From: Lyngbya sp. HA4199-MV5
GTDB lineage: Bacteria; Cyanobacteriota; Cyanobacteriia; Leptolyngbyales; Leptolyngbyaceae
Reading direction: 5' to 3'
DNA length: 64,000 nt
Assembly (NCBI GenBank): GCA_019359375.1
Contig: JAHHHL010000008.1
Span: forward strand, 62,001-126,000
The translations under genes were made by a program, and so were the position numbers. The notes below the pieces were generated by a model. That model was not told the origin of the DNA, made no database searches, and was given only the letters and a program-made list of their open reading frames with translations. This document shows positions 27,706 to 36,192 of the stretch, piece after piece. Each line of letters begins with the position of its first letter. Position 1 is the first letter of the stretch.

Positions 27706-27794
27706 GATCCCCCTACCCCCCCTTAAAAAGGGGGGAACCTCTAAAGCCCCCTTTTTTCTAGCGAAGCGGTTCGCTAGCACGGGGTTGGGGGATC
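27706..27794. repeat. Nested palindromic repeat between co-polymerase genes
   Basis: Outer arms GATCCCCC (27706-27713) and GGGGGATC (27787-27794) enclose a C7/G6 hairpin at 27715-27735 and a perfect hairpin CTAGCGAA-GCGG-TTCGCTAG at 27758-27777. It looks like a dispersed palindromic element inserted in the spacer. It could also attenuate transcription into the next gene. Confidence 0.65.
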
Positions 27795-27867
27795 TCTTCT
27801 GTATAACTCTCTGTTGAACAATCTCTCTGGTTAATTGCCCCTTTGGTTGAACTGCCCTTTGGTTGAA

Positions 27868-29652
27868 ATGATCATGTCAGCGTCTCAAACTCTTTCGGTT
27901 TCCCCAGCGACGGCTGATCTGTTTGCACTGTCGTTACTGGATCTGCCGTTAACAGATCACACCAGCGTGCCCCAACCATCTCAGAAAGCCTCTCCGATCG
28001 ACTGGGGCGAGGCAACCATTGCTCCCCCGATCGCGCCACCCCCGATTGCCCCTCCGAAACTGCCCAACCTTTTCAATCGTCGCACCGGAGCGTTGGCTGG
28101 AGCCGCGATCGCCACTGTCGCTGGGACGAGCCTGATCTGTCTGGCTGACCAACCCGACACCTACGAGGGCAAATTTCAGCTCCTGGTTGAGCCAACTGGT
28201 AGCCCAGCATCAGCGACGCACCCTCAAACGACAGGGCAAACGGCAGGGCAAACGGCGGCGAATCCAGCCACGCAAGCAACTGCCAGCCTGGATTATGCCA
28301 CCCAAATGGAGGTGCTGTGGAGTCCAAAGCTGCTCTCGCCTGTGGTGCAGCAACTCCAGACCCAGTACGCCGATCTGAGCTATGAAACGCTCTCGCAAAA
28401 GCTGGATATTGCTCACCGCGATGGCGATCGCACGCTGGAGATCACCTATCAGGATGCTGACCCGCAAAAAGTACAGACCGTTCTGCAAACGGTGTCCCAA
28501 GCCTACCTGCAATACAGCCAGGAGTGCCGCACCAGCCTTTGCCGTGAGCTGACCTTTGTGGAGCGACGGCTGCCTCATTTAAGAGAACAGGTCACGATCG
28601 CCCAGCAAAACCTGCAACAGTTCCAGCAGCAGCACGCTATCACTGAGCCAGCGGCACTGGGGCAGCAGTTGGCACAGCGCAGTCACGTCATCATCCAACA
28701 GCGGCAAGATCTCCAGATTCGTTTGACGGAAGCCCGCACCCAGCTTGCCATCTTAGAAAAGCGGGCGAGTGAGCAAGTCGGGCAGTCCCAAACGGGCGTG
28801 ATGGAGCAGGCACTACAACAGAACGATCGCTATCAGGCGTTGTTAGCTCAATTTCGGTCGATCGCCGATCAGATCACGGTGGAGCTGACCCGTCCGCAGC
28901 CCAACGCCATGCAACTCCAAAGCCTGAAGCAGCGCTATCAGCAAGTCGCAGGACAGATGACCGAAGCCGTGCAGCAGCCCCTCATCGCCCGTCGCAATCA
29001 GGCGATCGCCGACTTTCAAGCTAACCAGACAACCGATTACACGCAAGTCACTCATCAGCAAATGCTGCTGGAATGGGCAACCGCTGCTCATCAGGTGCAG
29101 GTGTTAGAAGTGAGCCAGCAGGCGATCGGGCAAACGGAGGCGCAAATCACCCAGCAAATCAAGCAGTGGGCAACCCTGTCACGACAATATGAGGCACTTA
29201 ATCTGGAGTTAAGGTTTGCCACAGATAATCTAAACCTGTACGCAACCAAACAGGCTGAACTCCGACAGGTGGTGCAGCCAAAAGCAGGTTGGCAGCTTGC
29301 TGAAGCTCCAGCCGTGTCACAGGTGTCGCGTGGGTTCTCGCTGTCTGATCCAGAGCACCGCTTGAGTTTGGGGCTGCTCCTGTCATTCCTGCTAGTCGTG
29401 TTTATCATGTCCATTGCAGAACAGACCAAACCATTGCAACGACTGCGGCGACAGCCCGCCATACAGCCAGAATCCTGGGATCTGCCACCCTGGCAAGTAT
29501 CCGCTGCCTCCTTAGCGCTGGCAACCGTGCCGACCTTAGCCCCTCCCGCGATCGCCCTCCCGCTCCGATACCAGCAGACCCGGTTGTTTTTGCTAACCGC
29601 TGTTGCCCGTGTTGAGGCAGGCGAGCGAGCCACATTGGTTAAGTCCCGGTAA
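27868..29652 (+). CDS. Wzz-like co-polymerase without kinase domain
   Basis: 595 residues from the ATG at 27868; the open frame starts at a TTG 11 codons earlier, and a second ATG lies at 27874. One membrane segment is near residues 75-95 (GALAGAAIATVAGTSLICLA). A Gln-rich coiled-coil periplasmic region extends to about 480, and a second segment (LSLGLLLSFLLVVFIMSI) follows. The C-terminal 90 residues have no Walker motifs, so this paralogue of the preceding protein lacks the BY-kinase. It probably helps set chain length of the same polymer. The N-terminus is rich in Pro and Ser. Confidence 0.8.
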   Translation: MIMSASQTLSVSPATADLFALSLLDLPLTDHTSVPQPSQKASPIDWGEATIAPPIAPPPIAPPKLPNLFNRRTGALAGAAIATVAGTSLICLADQPDTYEGKFQLLVEPTGSPASATHPQTTGQTAGQTAANPATQATASLDYATQMEVLWSPKLLSPVVQQLQTQYADLSYETLSQKLDIAHRDGDRTLEITYQDADPQKVQTVLQTVSQAYLQYSQECRTSLCRELTFVERRLPHLREQVTIAQQNLQQFQQQHAITEPAALGQQLAQRSHVIIQQRQDLQIRLTEARTQLAILEKRASEQVGQSQTGVMEQALQQNDRYQALLAQFRSIADQITVELTRPQPNAMQLQSLKQRYQQVAGQMTEAVQQPLIARRNQAIADFQANQTTDYTQVTHQQMLLEWATAAHQVQVLEVSQQAIGQTEAQITQQIKQWATLSRQYEALNLELRFATDNLNLYATKQAELRQVVQPKAGWQLAEAPAVSQVSRGFSLSDPEHRLSLGLLLSFLLVVFIMSIAEQTKPLQRLRRQPAIQPESWDLPPWQVSAASLALATVPTLAPPAIALPLRYQQTRLFLLTAVARVEAGERATLVKSR

Positions 29653-29669
29653 ACCCTTCTATGCTGGAG

Positions 29670-29740
29670 TAAGGGCGTGGCATTTGGGCGAAAATCATCG
29701 GCGCTACGGCAGTACCTTTCTGCCAAATGCCGCGCCCCTA
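29670..29740. mobile_element. 71-bp palindromic MITE-like element
   Basis: Ends TAAGGGCGTGGCATTTGG (29670-29687) and CCAAATGCCGCGCCCCTA (29723-29740) are inverted repeats with two mismatches, bounded by TA on both sides. It starts 18 bases after the co-polymerase stop. No open frame is inside. The GGGCG ends and TA edges resemble those of the 131-bp MITE. Confidence 0.65.
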
Positions 29741-29840
29741 CCGCCAAATTACCGCTTTTATTTCTTCTCGATCCTAAGGCGCTCTGCCATAAATGGTTTA
29801 CAGCTAGTTTTTTCAGCCAATTTCATTCACCGTCCCAATA

Positions 29841-29880
29841 CCCTACACCCGACACCCCACACCCGACACCCCACACCCGT
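29841..29880. repeat. ACCCGAC/ACCCCAC heptamer array
   Basis: Alternating units CCCTACA, CCCGACA and CCCCACA form a 40-base array just before the metallophosphoesterase gene. Confidence 0.8.
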
Positions 29881-29909
29881 ATTAAATCAACCGCCGCCAT
29901 AAACGCCCT

Positions 29910-30734
29910 ATGCACAAACTGTTGACAGGCTCTCTGACGGTAGAACGATTGCAACTGACGATCGCCGATCTACCGCCAACCCTTCAGGGCGTAACGCTGA
30001 CCCAGTTTTCTGATTTTCACTTCGACGGCATTCGGCTTTCTGAACGCATGTTGGCAGAGGCGATCGAGACGAGTAACGCGCTGGAACCGGATCTGGTGGT
30101 GCTGACAGGCGATTTTGTCACCACCGATCCCGCCGCAATTCACAATTTAGTGCCCTGGCTGAAGGGATTGCAAAGTCGATCGGGCATCTACGCCGTGTTG
30201 GGCAATCACGATATCTGCTACCGACGATCGCGTCCTGAAGTGACCAAAGCCCTCACTAATATTGGCATTCAGGTGTTGTGGAATGAGGTTGCGTATCCGT
30301 TAGGAACGGGACTGGCGCTTGTGGGGCTGGCGGATTTTTGGTCAGCGTCATTTAACCCGGTGCCTGTAATGGGCGCGATCGACCCCACCATTCCCCGCAT
30401 CGTCCTCGCCCATAATCCCGATACGGCGGTTCGCTTACAGCCGTGGCGCGTCGATTTGCAGCTTTCTGGACACACCCACGGCGGGCAGGTTGTGCTTCCT
30501 GGCATTGGCAACGTCTCGCAGCTTCTTTCCCAAACCTATCGGAAGCTCCCAAGGCAAAGCAGACGCTTTGTGCCGTGGATGAAAGAATGCGATCGGGTCT
30601 CGAAGCACTGGGAATGGGCACAGGGCTTGCATACCGTGGGCAACAATCGCCTTTATGTTAATCGCGGTCTGGGCACCTACCTGCCTGGTCGCTTGTGTTG
30701 CCCCCCTGAAGTAACCGCTATCACTCTGGTCTAG
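29910..30734 (+). CDS. Calcineurin-like metallophosphoesterase
   Basis: 274-residue hydrolase with the complete metal-binding set in order: SDFHFDG near residue 34, LTGDFV near 67, LGNHD near 98, LAHNPD near 171 and SGHTHGGQ near 191. This is the YkuE-like or UDP-2,3-diacylglucosamine-hydrolase-like type. There is no signal peptide or membrane segment at the N-terminus, unlike YkuE. The substrate cannot be told from sequence. It stands alone, with MITE copy C downstream. Confidence 0.87.
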   Translation: MHKLLTGSLTVERLQLTIADLPPTLQGVTLTQFSDFHFDGIRLSERMLAEAIETSNALEPDLVVLTGDFVTTDPAAIHNLVPWLKGLQSRSGIYAVLGNHDICYRRSRPEVTKALTNIGIQVLWNEVAYPLGTGLALVGLADFWSASFNPVPVMGAIDPTIPRIVLAHNPDTAVRLQPWRVDLQLSGHTHGGQVVLPGIGNVSQLLSQTYRKLPRQSRRFVPWMKECDRVSKHWEWAQGLHTVGNNRLYVNRGLGTYLPGRLCCPPEVTAITLV

Positions 30735-30810
30735 GCAACGGCATGGAACGTTAGAGTAAAGATGGAACGTGTATCGCAGTCCTTGAGCACTTATGAAGTC
30801 TCTCTATGGG

Positions 30811-31161
30811 CTGATCAACTGACAAAAGTCTTGAAAGGCTAGGGCGTGTCATCAATTAGCTCCAAAACCTTGCAATATCAGCAGTGTCACGCCCGTCCCA
30901 CCACACCAGGCTAGGGGCTGAAACCCTTGCTGCAAGAAATGTGTAGTATTAATTGATGACAGCCCCTAGTCGCTTCGTTGCTTACCCGCCCGTGATTAAA
31001 ATCCGGGCTAATGGTGCAAAACCCGTTCAAACGGGTTGTCAGGCGCTTTTAGTCCTCTACCTTTCGAGAAGGCAAGACCTAGAGAGGACTTCCTGCCATC
31101 AGCCCGCACTTTCGGTGCAGGGCGGGGTCAAGTACTCGCTAAAAGATTTGTCAATCAACCA
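30811..31161 (+). repeat. Multi-hairpin structured repeat, copy 1 (interrupted by MITE C)
   Basis: About 220 bases that match 31997-32219, split by the 131-bp MITE at 30839-30969. Hairpins in order on the plus strand are GCCCG...CGGGC, AACCCGTTCAAACGGGTT, AGTCCTCT...AGAGGACT with an inner CCTT/AAGG stem, and GCAC-TTTCG-GTGC. CCCGCCC near the left and GGGCGGG near the right could close the whole fold. Stems are kept between copies by G-U or compensatory changes. It may be a transposon-end RNA of the IscB/TnpB (HEARO or omega RNA) kind or another ncRNA; identity is not established. Confidence 0.6.
30839..30969. mobile_element. 131-bp MITE, copy C
   Basis: Ends match the other copies and are bounded by CTAG on both sides. 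It lies inside copy 1 of the structured repeat. Copy 2 of that repeat at 31997 lacks it and has a single TA at the matching place (32029-32030). Confidence 0.9.
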
Positions 31162-31185
31162 ACTGCATGAGTGTGGGCAATGATC

Positions 31186-31222
31186 GTTTAGTTCTCAGCA
31201 GTCAGCCTACTGAGAACTAAAC
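31186..31222. other. Perfect 13-bp-stem hairpin
   Basis: GTTTAGTTCTCAG and CTGAGAACTAAAC pair exactly around an 11-base loop. No T-run follows on either strand, so it is not a classic terminator. It lies 140 bases before the receiver gene. Confidence 0.5.
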
Positions 31223-31361
31223 GCTAGAAAATTAAGAAAAGCGGAAGAAGCTGCACTCAAACGTTGAAATACTTCTCTGGCTAGACCTCGCTGTATCAAA
31301 GCAGCGGTTAGATAGTAATGAATAAGTAAAAAATCTTTAAGCATTAAGGGCTGTTGCCACC

Positions 31362-31835
31362 ATGTCTACACCTAAATCAACTGAGTCATATCGGCTGCTT
31401 GCGGTTGACGACATCCCAGACAATTTGTTTCTCTTGCAAACCATCTTAGAAGCCGAGGGGTTTGCCGTGGATGTTGCCACCAGTGGAAGCGTTGCCTTAA
31501 GCAAAATCAAGGCATCCCCCCCAGATTTGATCTTGCTGGATGTCATGATGCCGGATATGACTGGATACGAAGTCACACAGCGCATTCGGCAAGATGAGAG
31601 TCTGCCAGCGATGCCGATCTTGCTGATTACGGCTCACGATAAAGCGAGCGCTCTGCAAGGGCTTGAATTAGGGGCAAATGATTTCATTAGCAAGCCGATC
31701 GACTTTAATGAATTGCTTACCCGCGTTCGTACCTATTTACAGTTAGAGCACAGCGCAGAAGCAGAACCTGGTGTGGAAGCAGGAAACTCGGTGAAAGCAA
31801 CGAGGCAAGCTTGGCGAACCACGCAGAATCGATGA
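31362..31835 (+). CDS. Stand-alone response-regulator receiver protein
   Basis: 157-residue CheY-like receiver with no output domain. All key residues are present: Asp16-Asp17, phosphoacceptor Asp60 in LILLDVMMPDMTG, Thr90 and Lys111 in FISKPID. The C-terminal 28 residues are low-complexity and probably disordered. Such single-domain regulators take part in phosphorelays or chemotaxis-like systems in cyanobacteria. No histidine kinase is adjacent, so the partner is unknown. MITE D starts 12 bases after the stop. Confidence 0.9.
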   Translation: MSTPKSTESYRLLAVDDIPDNLFLLQTILEAEGFAVDVATSGSVALSKIKASPPDLILLDVMMPDMTGYEVTQRIRQDESLPAMPILLITAHDKASALQGLELGANDFISKPIDFNELLTRVRTYLQLEHSAEAEPGVEAGNSVKATRQAWRTTQNR

Positions 31836-31846
31836 TCTGGTGCTTG

Positions 31847-31977
31847 CTAGGGCGCGTCATCAATTCAGCTCGAAACCTTGCAGTGTCAGCATTATCGCGC
31901 CCGTCCCAAAACACAAAGCTAGGGGCTGGAACCCTTGCTGCAAAGTATATATAGTCGTAATTGATGACAGCCTCTAA
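31847..31977. mobile_element. 131-bp MITE, copy D
   Basis: This copy is bounded by CTAG and CTAA and starts 12 bases after the receiver stop. It is somewhat more diverged than B, C and E. It sits 20 bases left of copy 2 of the structured repeat. Confidence 0.88.
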
Positions 31978-31996
31978 GATTCAGCGGTTTTTAAGG

Positions 31997-32219
31997 CTGA
32001 TTGGCTGACAAAAGGCTTGAAAGATTGGTAGCTTCGTTGCTCACCCGCCTGTGATTAAAATCCGGGCTAATGGTACGAAACCTGTTAAAACGGGTTGTCA
32101 GGCTCTCCTAGTCCTCTACCCTTCGGGAAGGCAAAGCCTAGAGAGGACTTCCTGCCATCAGCCCGCACTTGAGTGCAGGGCGGGTTCAAGTACTCGCTCA
32201 AAGATTTGTCAGTTAACCA
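31997..32219 (+). repeat. Multi-hairpin structured repeat, copy 2 (uninterrupted)
   Basis: Uninterrupted copy of the repeat at 30811-31161. Relative to copy 1 the first stem reads GCCTG...CGGGC (G-U pair), the second AACCTGTTAAAACGGGTT (G-U pair), the third has a CCTTC-GG-GAAGG tip, and the last GCACT-TG-AGTGC. Pairing is therefore conserved while sequence changed. It ends 13 bases before the stop codon of the ABC transporter on the opposite strand. Orientation is taken from the hairpin order and is not proven. Confidence 0.6.
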
Positions 32220-32232
32220 GGCTTCTGAGGGG

Positions 32233-34014
32233 TTAAGCTTCTGCAACACCAAGCTGAAGTGCATATAAATTGGCATAAACACCCTGCTGTGCAACCAATT
32301 CGTCGTGGGTGCCTTGTTCCACAATTTTCCCTTGCTGGATGACCAGAACCTGATCGGCTTGCGTTACGGTACTGAGACGGTGAGCAATGACAAAACTGGT
32401 ACGACCTTTCAGCAAACGGGCGATCGCGTCCTGCACCAGTGCCTCTGTCCGTGTATCAATGCTGCTGGTTGCCTCATCCAAAATGAGAATCCGGGGATCA
32501 ATCAAAACCGCACGCGCAATGCTCACCAGTTGGCGCTGTCCCTGGCTCAGCGGCGCACCTCGTTCACCTAGCTGGGTCGCATAGCCCTGAGGCAGAGACG
32601 TGATGAATTCATGCACATTTGCCAGTTGGGCAGCGGTTTCAATCTCGGCATGGGTGGCATGGGGTTTACCAAAGGCAATGTTTTCTGCGACCGTACCGCT
32701 AAACAGAATGTTGTCTTGCAGCACAATGCCAATCTGACGGCGCAAGCTAGCCTGCGTCACACTGCGGACATCAATGCCATCAATTTTCACCGCACCGCCC
32801 GAAACATCGTAAAACCGCAAAAGGAGGTTGATAAACGTGCTTTTACCAGCACCCGTTGGTCCTACCAGGGCAATCATTTGACCGGGATTCACCGTCAGGT
32901 TAACCCCATTGAGAACGAGCTTGGTCGGCGTATAGCCAAAGGAGACGTTCTCAAACGTGACTTTACCTTGAATCGGCGGCATCTGGGTTGCATCGGGTGC
33001 ATCGTTCAACGAGGATGGCTCATCCAGCAGGGAGAAGATACGCTCCAACCCCGCAAACGCCGATTGCGCCTGGGTATAAAACTGGCTGAGAATTTGAATC
33101 GGGCGAAAGAACTGCTGGACGTAGAGTAAAAAGGCGGTTACAACTCCGATCGTCGCCGCTCCCGTCACCGCAAGATAGCCTCCATAGGCAAGCACCCCCG
33201 CCGTAGCCAGCGTGTTGAGAAAATCGATCGATGGCAAAAACGCCGCCGTAATCGCAACTGCCTGCACGTTGGCATCGCGGTTTGCCGCATTCAGCAGGTC
33301 AAACTCCCGAATGTTCATCTGCACCCGATTGAATGCCTGAGCCTCTCGCACACTACCGATGTCTTCTTCCAGTCGGGCAGAAAGTTCGCCGATCGTCTGA
33401 CGAGTCACACGAAACCGGGCGCGTGCCCACCGCGCAAACAGCCCTGTGGTGAAAATCATCAGCGGCACAACCAGATTGCTCAACAAGCCCAGTTGCAGGT
33501 TAATCGTCAGCATGGCTACAACGATCCCAATCAAGCTGAACGTATTGCCCAGCATTTGCGCGATCGTCTGCCCAAACGCCTGATTTACCGTGTTGACATC
33601 ATTCAACAGGCGACTCATCAAGTCTCCGGCTTCACTGCGATCGAAAAAACCCAGCGGCAAACTCTGGATTTTAGTAAAAATATCCTGCCGCAGGTGCGCC
33701 AAAAGCCGCTGCATAATCGAGCCAACCCGCCAGATCTGCCCCCGAATCGCCCAAACGCCCAGAATATAGATCAGCCCCAGCAGAGCCAACAGCAGCAGCA
33801 AGCCCGATAAATTGCCTTGTTCAATCAAATGGTCGATCGACCAACCCAGCAGAAACGGCCCGATGACCTGCGTTGCCGCACCAATCATGACCAGCGCGAT
33901 CGCGATCGGCATTTCCTTTTGATAGGGGCGCAGGTATTGCAAAAAGCGTCGTAGCGTCGAAAGCTGCTGCGTTGCCTGTTGCTCTGATGCCACGATCGGA
34001 CCTGTACCTCTCAT
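32233..34014 (-). CDS. ABC exporter, fused permease and ATPase
   Basis: 593 residues from ATG 34014. The open frame reaches 34170, but the extra 52 codons lie in repeat-like DNA and do not look like protein. Six transmembrane helices fill residues about 20-310 (type IV exporter fold, ABC_membrane), followed by a nucleotide-binding domain with Walker A GPTGAGKST, a Q-loop (IGIVLQDN), signature LSQGQRQ, Walker B ILILDEATSS and the H-loop AHRLST. It should act as a homodimer or heterodimer exporting lipid, drug or peptide; substrate unknown. The stop lies beside structured repeat copy 2. Confidence 0.92.
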   Translation of the reverse strand: MRGTGPIVASEQQATQQLSTLRRFLQYLRPYQKEMPIAIALVMIGAATQVIGPFLLGWSIDHLIEQGNLSGLLLLLALLGLIYILGVWAIRGQIWRVGSIMQRLLAHLRQDIFTKIQSLPLGFFDRSEAGDLMSRLLNDVNTVNQAFGQTIAQMLGNTFSLIGIVVAMLTINLQLGLLSNLVVPLMIFTTGLFARWARARFRVTRQTIGELSARLEEDIGSVREAQAFNRVQMNIREFDLLNAANRDANVQAVAITAAFLPSIDFLNTLATAGVLAYGGYLAVTGAATIGVVTAFLLYVQQFFRPIQILSQFYTQAQSAFAGLERIFSLLDEPSSLNDAPDATQMPPIQGKVTFENVSFGYTPTKLVLNGVNLTVNPGQMIALVGPTGAGKSTFINLLLRFYDVSGGAVKIDGIDVRSVTQASLRRQIGIVLQDNILFSGTVAENIAFGKPHATHAEIETAAQLANVHEFITSLPQGYATQLGERGAPLSQGQRQLVSIARAVLIDPRILILDEATSSIDTRTEALVQDAIARLLKGRTSFVIAHRLSTVTQADQVLVIQQGKIVEQGTHDELVAQQGVYANLYALQLGVAEA

Positions 34015-34093
34015 GCGATTCCTTTGCGACGGCTTGCATTCCAAACTTTCCTTAGCGTACAGCGACTCAGGAGGGATGTGGCAAGGGTTTTGT

Positions 34094-34345
34094 TTGGGTG
34101 AGGAGTGAGGGGTGAGGAGTGAGTTGAACCAGTTGTTAGTTGTTAGTTGTATAGCCCTTCGGGCATTCAAGAAAGGTTGTTAGCTGTAAAGCCTTGCGGA
34201 AGATTAGAAAGGGCAGACCAGAAAGGTTGTTAGTGCATTAGCCTTTCTTGACTTCTTCTAAAAACTAAAAACTAAAAACTACTCTTTAGCCTTCATCCCT
34301 CATCCCTCATCCCTCATCCTTCAGCCCCACTCCCGACTTCCGACT
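34094..34345. repeat. Short tandem repeats upstream of ABC transporter
   Basis: TTGTTAG, CTAAAAA and CATCCCT-type repeats fill most of the spacer between the ABC transporter and the second porin. No gene is supported in this 340-base gap. Confidence 0.8.
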
Positions 34346-34357
34346 CCCCATTCCCCT

Positions 34358-36073
34358 TTAAAAGACAAACGTCGTCCGAATCACCCCAATGAGAATGCCA
34401 TCGTTGTTGCTGTTGTGGTCGGGTGCTGTGAGCCAGATCAGTCCTGGCGTGATGGCAATGTTGTCGGTGAGCTGGAACTGGTAAAAGCCCTCAACGTGCA
34501 GTGACGTATCGCGGTCTTCTAAGAAGTTCAAGCGGCTGCTTGCGTTGGTAACTTTTGGTTCCATGCCCACAATAATGCCTGCAATGCTCCCCTTCCGAAA
34601 GAGATCGGGAAAGGCTAGACCAACCGCCCAGTTCCAGATATCCACGCTGCCTCTGGTGCCGCTGAGTACATTCGCGTTCGTGTAGCCCACCGAACCGTTG
34701 ATGACAATCTTGGGATTTAACTGAAAGGAGGCAGCTAAGCCAAACGAATCGCTATTGAACGCCTCACCCAGGTTGCCGAGATTAGCGTTATTACTGCCGC
34801 CACTCCCATTTGCCGTGAAGTCGTTGTTGTAAGCGCGAATGTAGGTTAGCCCGATCGCCAGCGGTTCAAAGGGTCTGAAGGTGAGTTGGGCGATCGCGCC
34901 AAAAGGTCCGTTAAAGAGTCCACTATCGCTACCTGGTGTTGCCGCATCATTTGCCAGATAGCCTAAACTCAGCGCTAGCTTGTCGCTAAATTCGTGCTTG
35001 ATGCCAATTCCGGCACCATTGACCAGGTAATAAATTGAGTTGCGGGTGCCAAAGTGAGACAGTGCCCCGCTGCCACCATCCCCATCCAGAAAGGGGTTGA
35101 TGGTATCTGTGAAGTCGTCGATCGCGCCTGCATTCGCTTCCAGCACAATGGTGGTCTTTTCGCCCAGCTTAAACTGGTACAGCAGGGCATCAATGCCAAT
35201 CGTGTTTGTACCGTCAGGAGAAGCCGCAAACCGCAGATCGCCTTCGGGGGTAAAGGTCGCATTGGAGGAGAAGGGCTGGAGGTTGAGCGCTTGTAGCCGC
35301 ACCCGCAACAAGTCTTCACCGTTAAAGCTAGTATCAAAGTTAAGCCGGATGCGATCGCCCAGAACGGTATTCTTTTGCACCGCATTGCCATTGACCGTAT
35401 CGCCTGTCGCCACTCCAGCAATAGCAAAAACGGCTTCAGCATTGAGCTTTGTGGTGGTTGAAAACTGCTGCTTTTCTAACTTAGCGGTGCGGGCTTCCAA
35501 CCCGTCAATGCGACCGCGCAAAGTAGCGAGTTCGGCAGCAAAATCCTCCTGTAGCTTCTGCAACACAGCCAGGTCTTCTTTTTTCACCAGGTCAGCCGTT
35601 CCTGCTGCAATCAGTTCGTTGATGCGATCCATGCAGGCATTCAAACCCGCCGCAAATTCGTAGCGAGACAGCGCCCGGTTGCCCCGGTAGGTTTTGTCAG
35701 GATAGCCGACGATGCAGCCATAGCGTTCTACCAGTGATTGCAATGCCTGGAACGCCCAATCAGTCGGTCTCACATCCGTCAACTGCGATACCGATGTCAC
35801 CTGATCCAATGCCACCTGATCCACAGTATCGCTGGCATGAACTGGAATCGGTGCAGCAGCCTGAGCCATTTTTACGGCTTCAGGGCGTATTACCGCAGGC
35901 ATTTTACCTGCCACGATCGTCCCATCGGGTTGCGTAGCCATTGACTGAGCCGTTGGTAAGGCAGCTTGTGAAAAGGTGCGATCGGGGTGATCCGTCTGTG
36001 CCGAAGCCGCCAGAACCGCCGCGCTCAAAAGGAGAGGGCTAACCAGAAGGGAACGAACAAAGCATTTGAACAT
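34358..36073 (-). CDS. Iron uptake porin, SLH-OprB type (second copy)
   Basis: 571-residue outer-membrane porin. The signal peptide ends near AASA (residue about 25). The SLH domain lies near residues 92-145 (VTSVSQLTDVRPTDWAFQAL), a coiled coil follows to about 200, and the barrel ends in RTTFVF. The SLH and coiled-coil block matches the porin at 12.3 kb almost residue for residue, while the barrel is different, so the pair may have different substrate ranges. A Fur-box-like palindrome lies about 120 bases upstream of the start, consistent with iron-controlled expression. Confidence 0.92.
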   Translation of the reverse strand: MFKCFVRSLLVSPLLLSAAVLAASAQTDHPDRTFSQAALPTAQSMATQPDGTIVAGKMPAVIRPEAVKMAQAAAPIPVHASDTVDQVALDQVTSVSQLTDVRPTDWAFQALQSLVERYGCIVGYPDKTYRGNRALSRYEFAAGLNACMDRINELIAAGTADLVKKEDLAVLQKLQEDFAAELATLRGRIDGLEARTAKLEKQQFSTTTKLNAEAVFAIAGVATGDTVNGNAVQKNTVLGDRIRLNFDTSFNGEDLLRVRLQALNLQPFSSNATFTPEGDLRFAASPDGTNTIGIDALLYQFKLGEKTTIVLEANAGAIDDFTDTINPFLDGDGGSGALSHFGTRNSIYYLVNGAGIGIKHEFSDKLALSLGYLANDAATPGSDSGLFNGPFGAIAQLTFRPFEPLAIGLTYIRAYNNDFTANGSGGSNNANLGNLGEAFNSDSFGLAASFQLNPKIVINGSVGYTNANVLSGTRGSVDIWNWAVGLAFPDLFRKGSIAGIIVGMEPKVTNASSRLNFLEDRDTSLHVEGFYQFQLTDNIAITPGLIWLTAPDHNSNNDGILIGVIRTTFVF

Positions 36074-36192
36074 GAATAAAATTCCTCACACAATACCAAA
36101 CAAACGGACAGCCTCAACGGTACAAGCTGAATGGCACAGACGGTATGAATCAGCCCGCAGTAAACAAGATGATTGGATTATCGCCCCGAACG

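Larger units (their letters stand above)
30735..31361. other. Gene-free region with MITE C and structured repeat
   Basis: 627 bases without a supported gene. It holds one copy of the structured repeat (30811-31161) split by MITE C, and a 13-bp-stem hairpin at 31186-31222. The final 140 bases before the receiver gene show no structure. Confidence 0.6.

Noticed and set aside
29910-30734. Twin-arginine exported YkuE-like phosphoesterase
   Set aside because: No signal peptide or twin-arginine motif at the N-terminus.
31186-31222. Terminator upstream of the receiver gene
   Set aside because: Perfect hairpin, but no T-run on either strand.
35097-35663. 188-codon plus-strand frame across the second porin
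   Set aside because: Antisense shadow of the porin; very rich in Ser and Ala.
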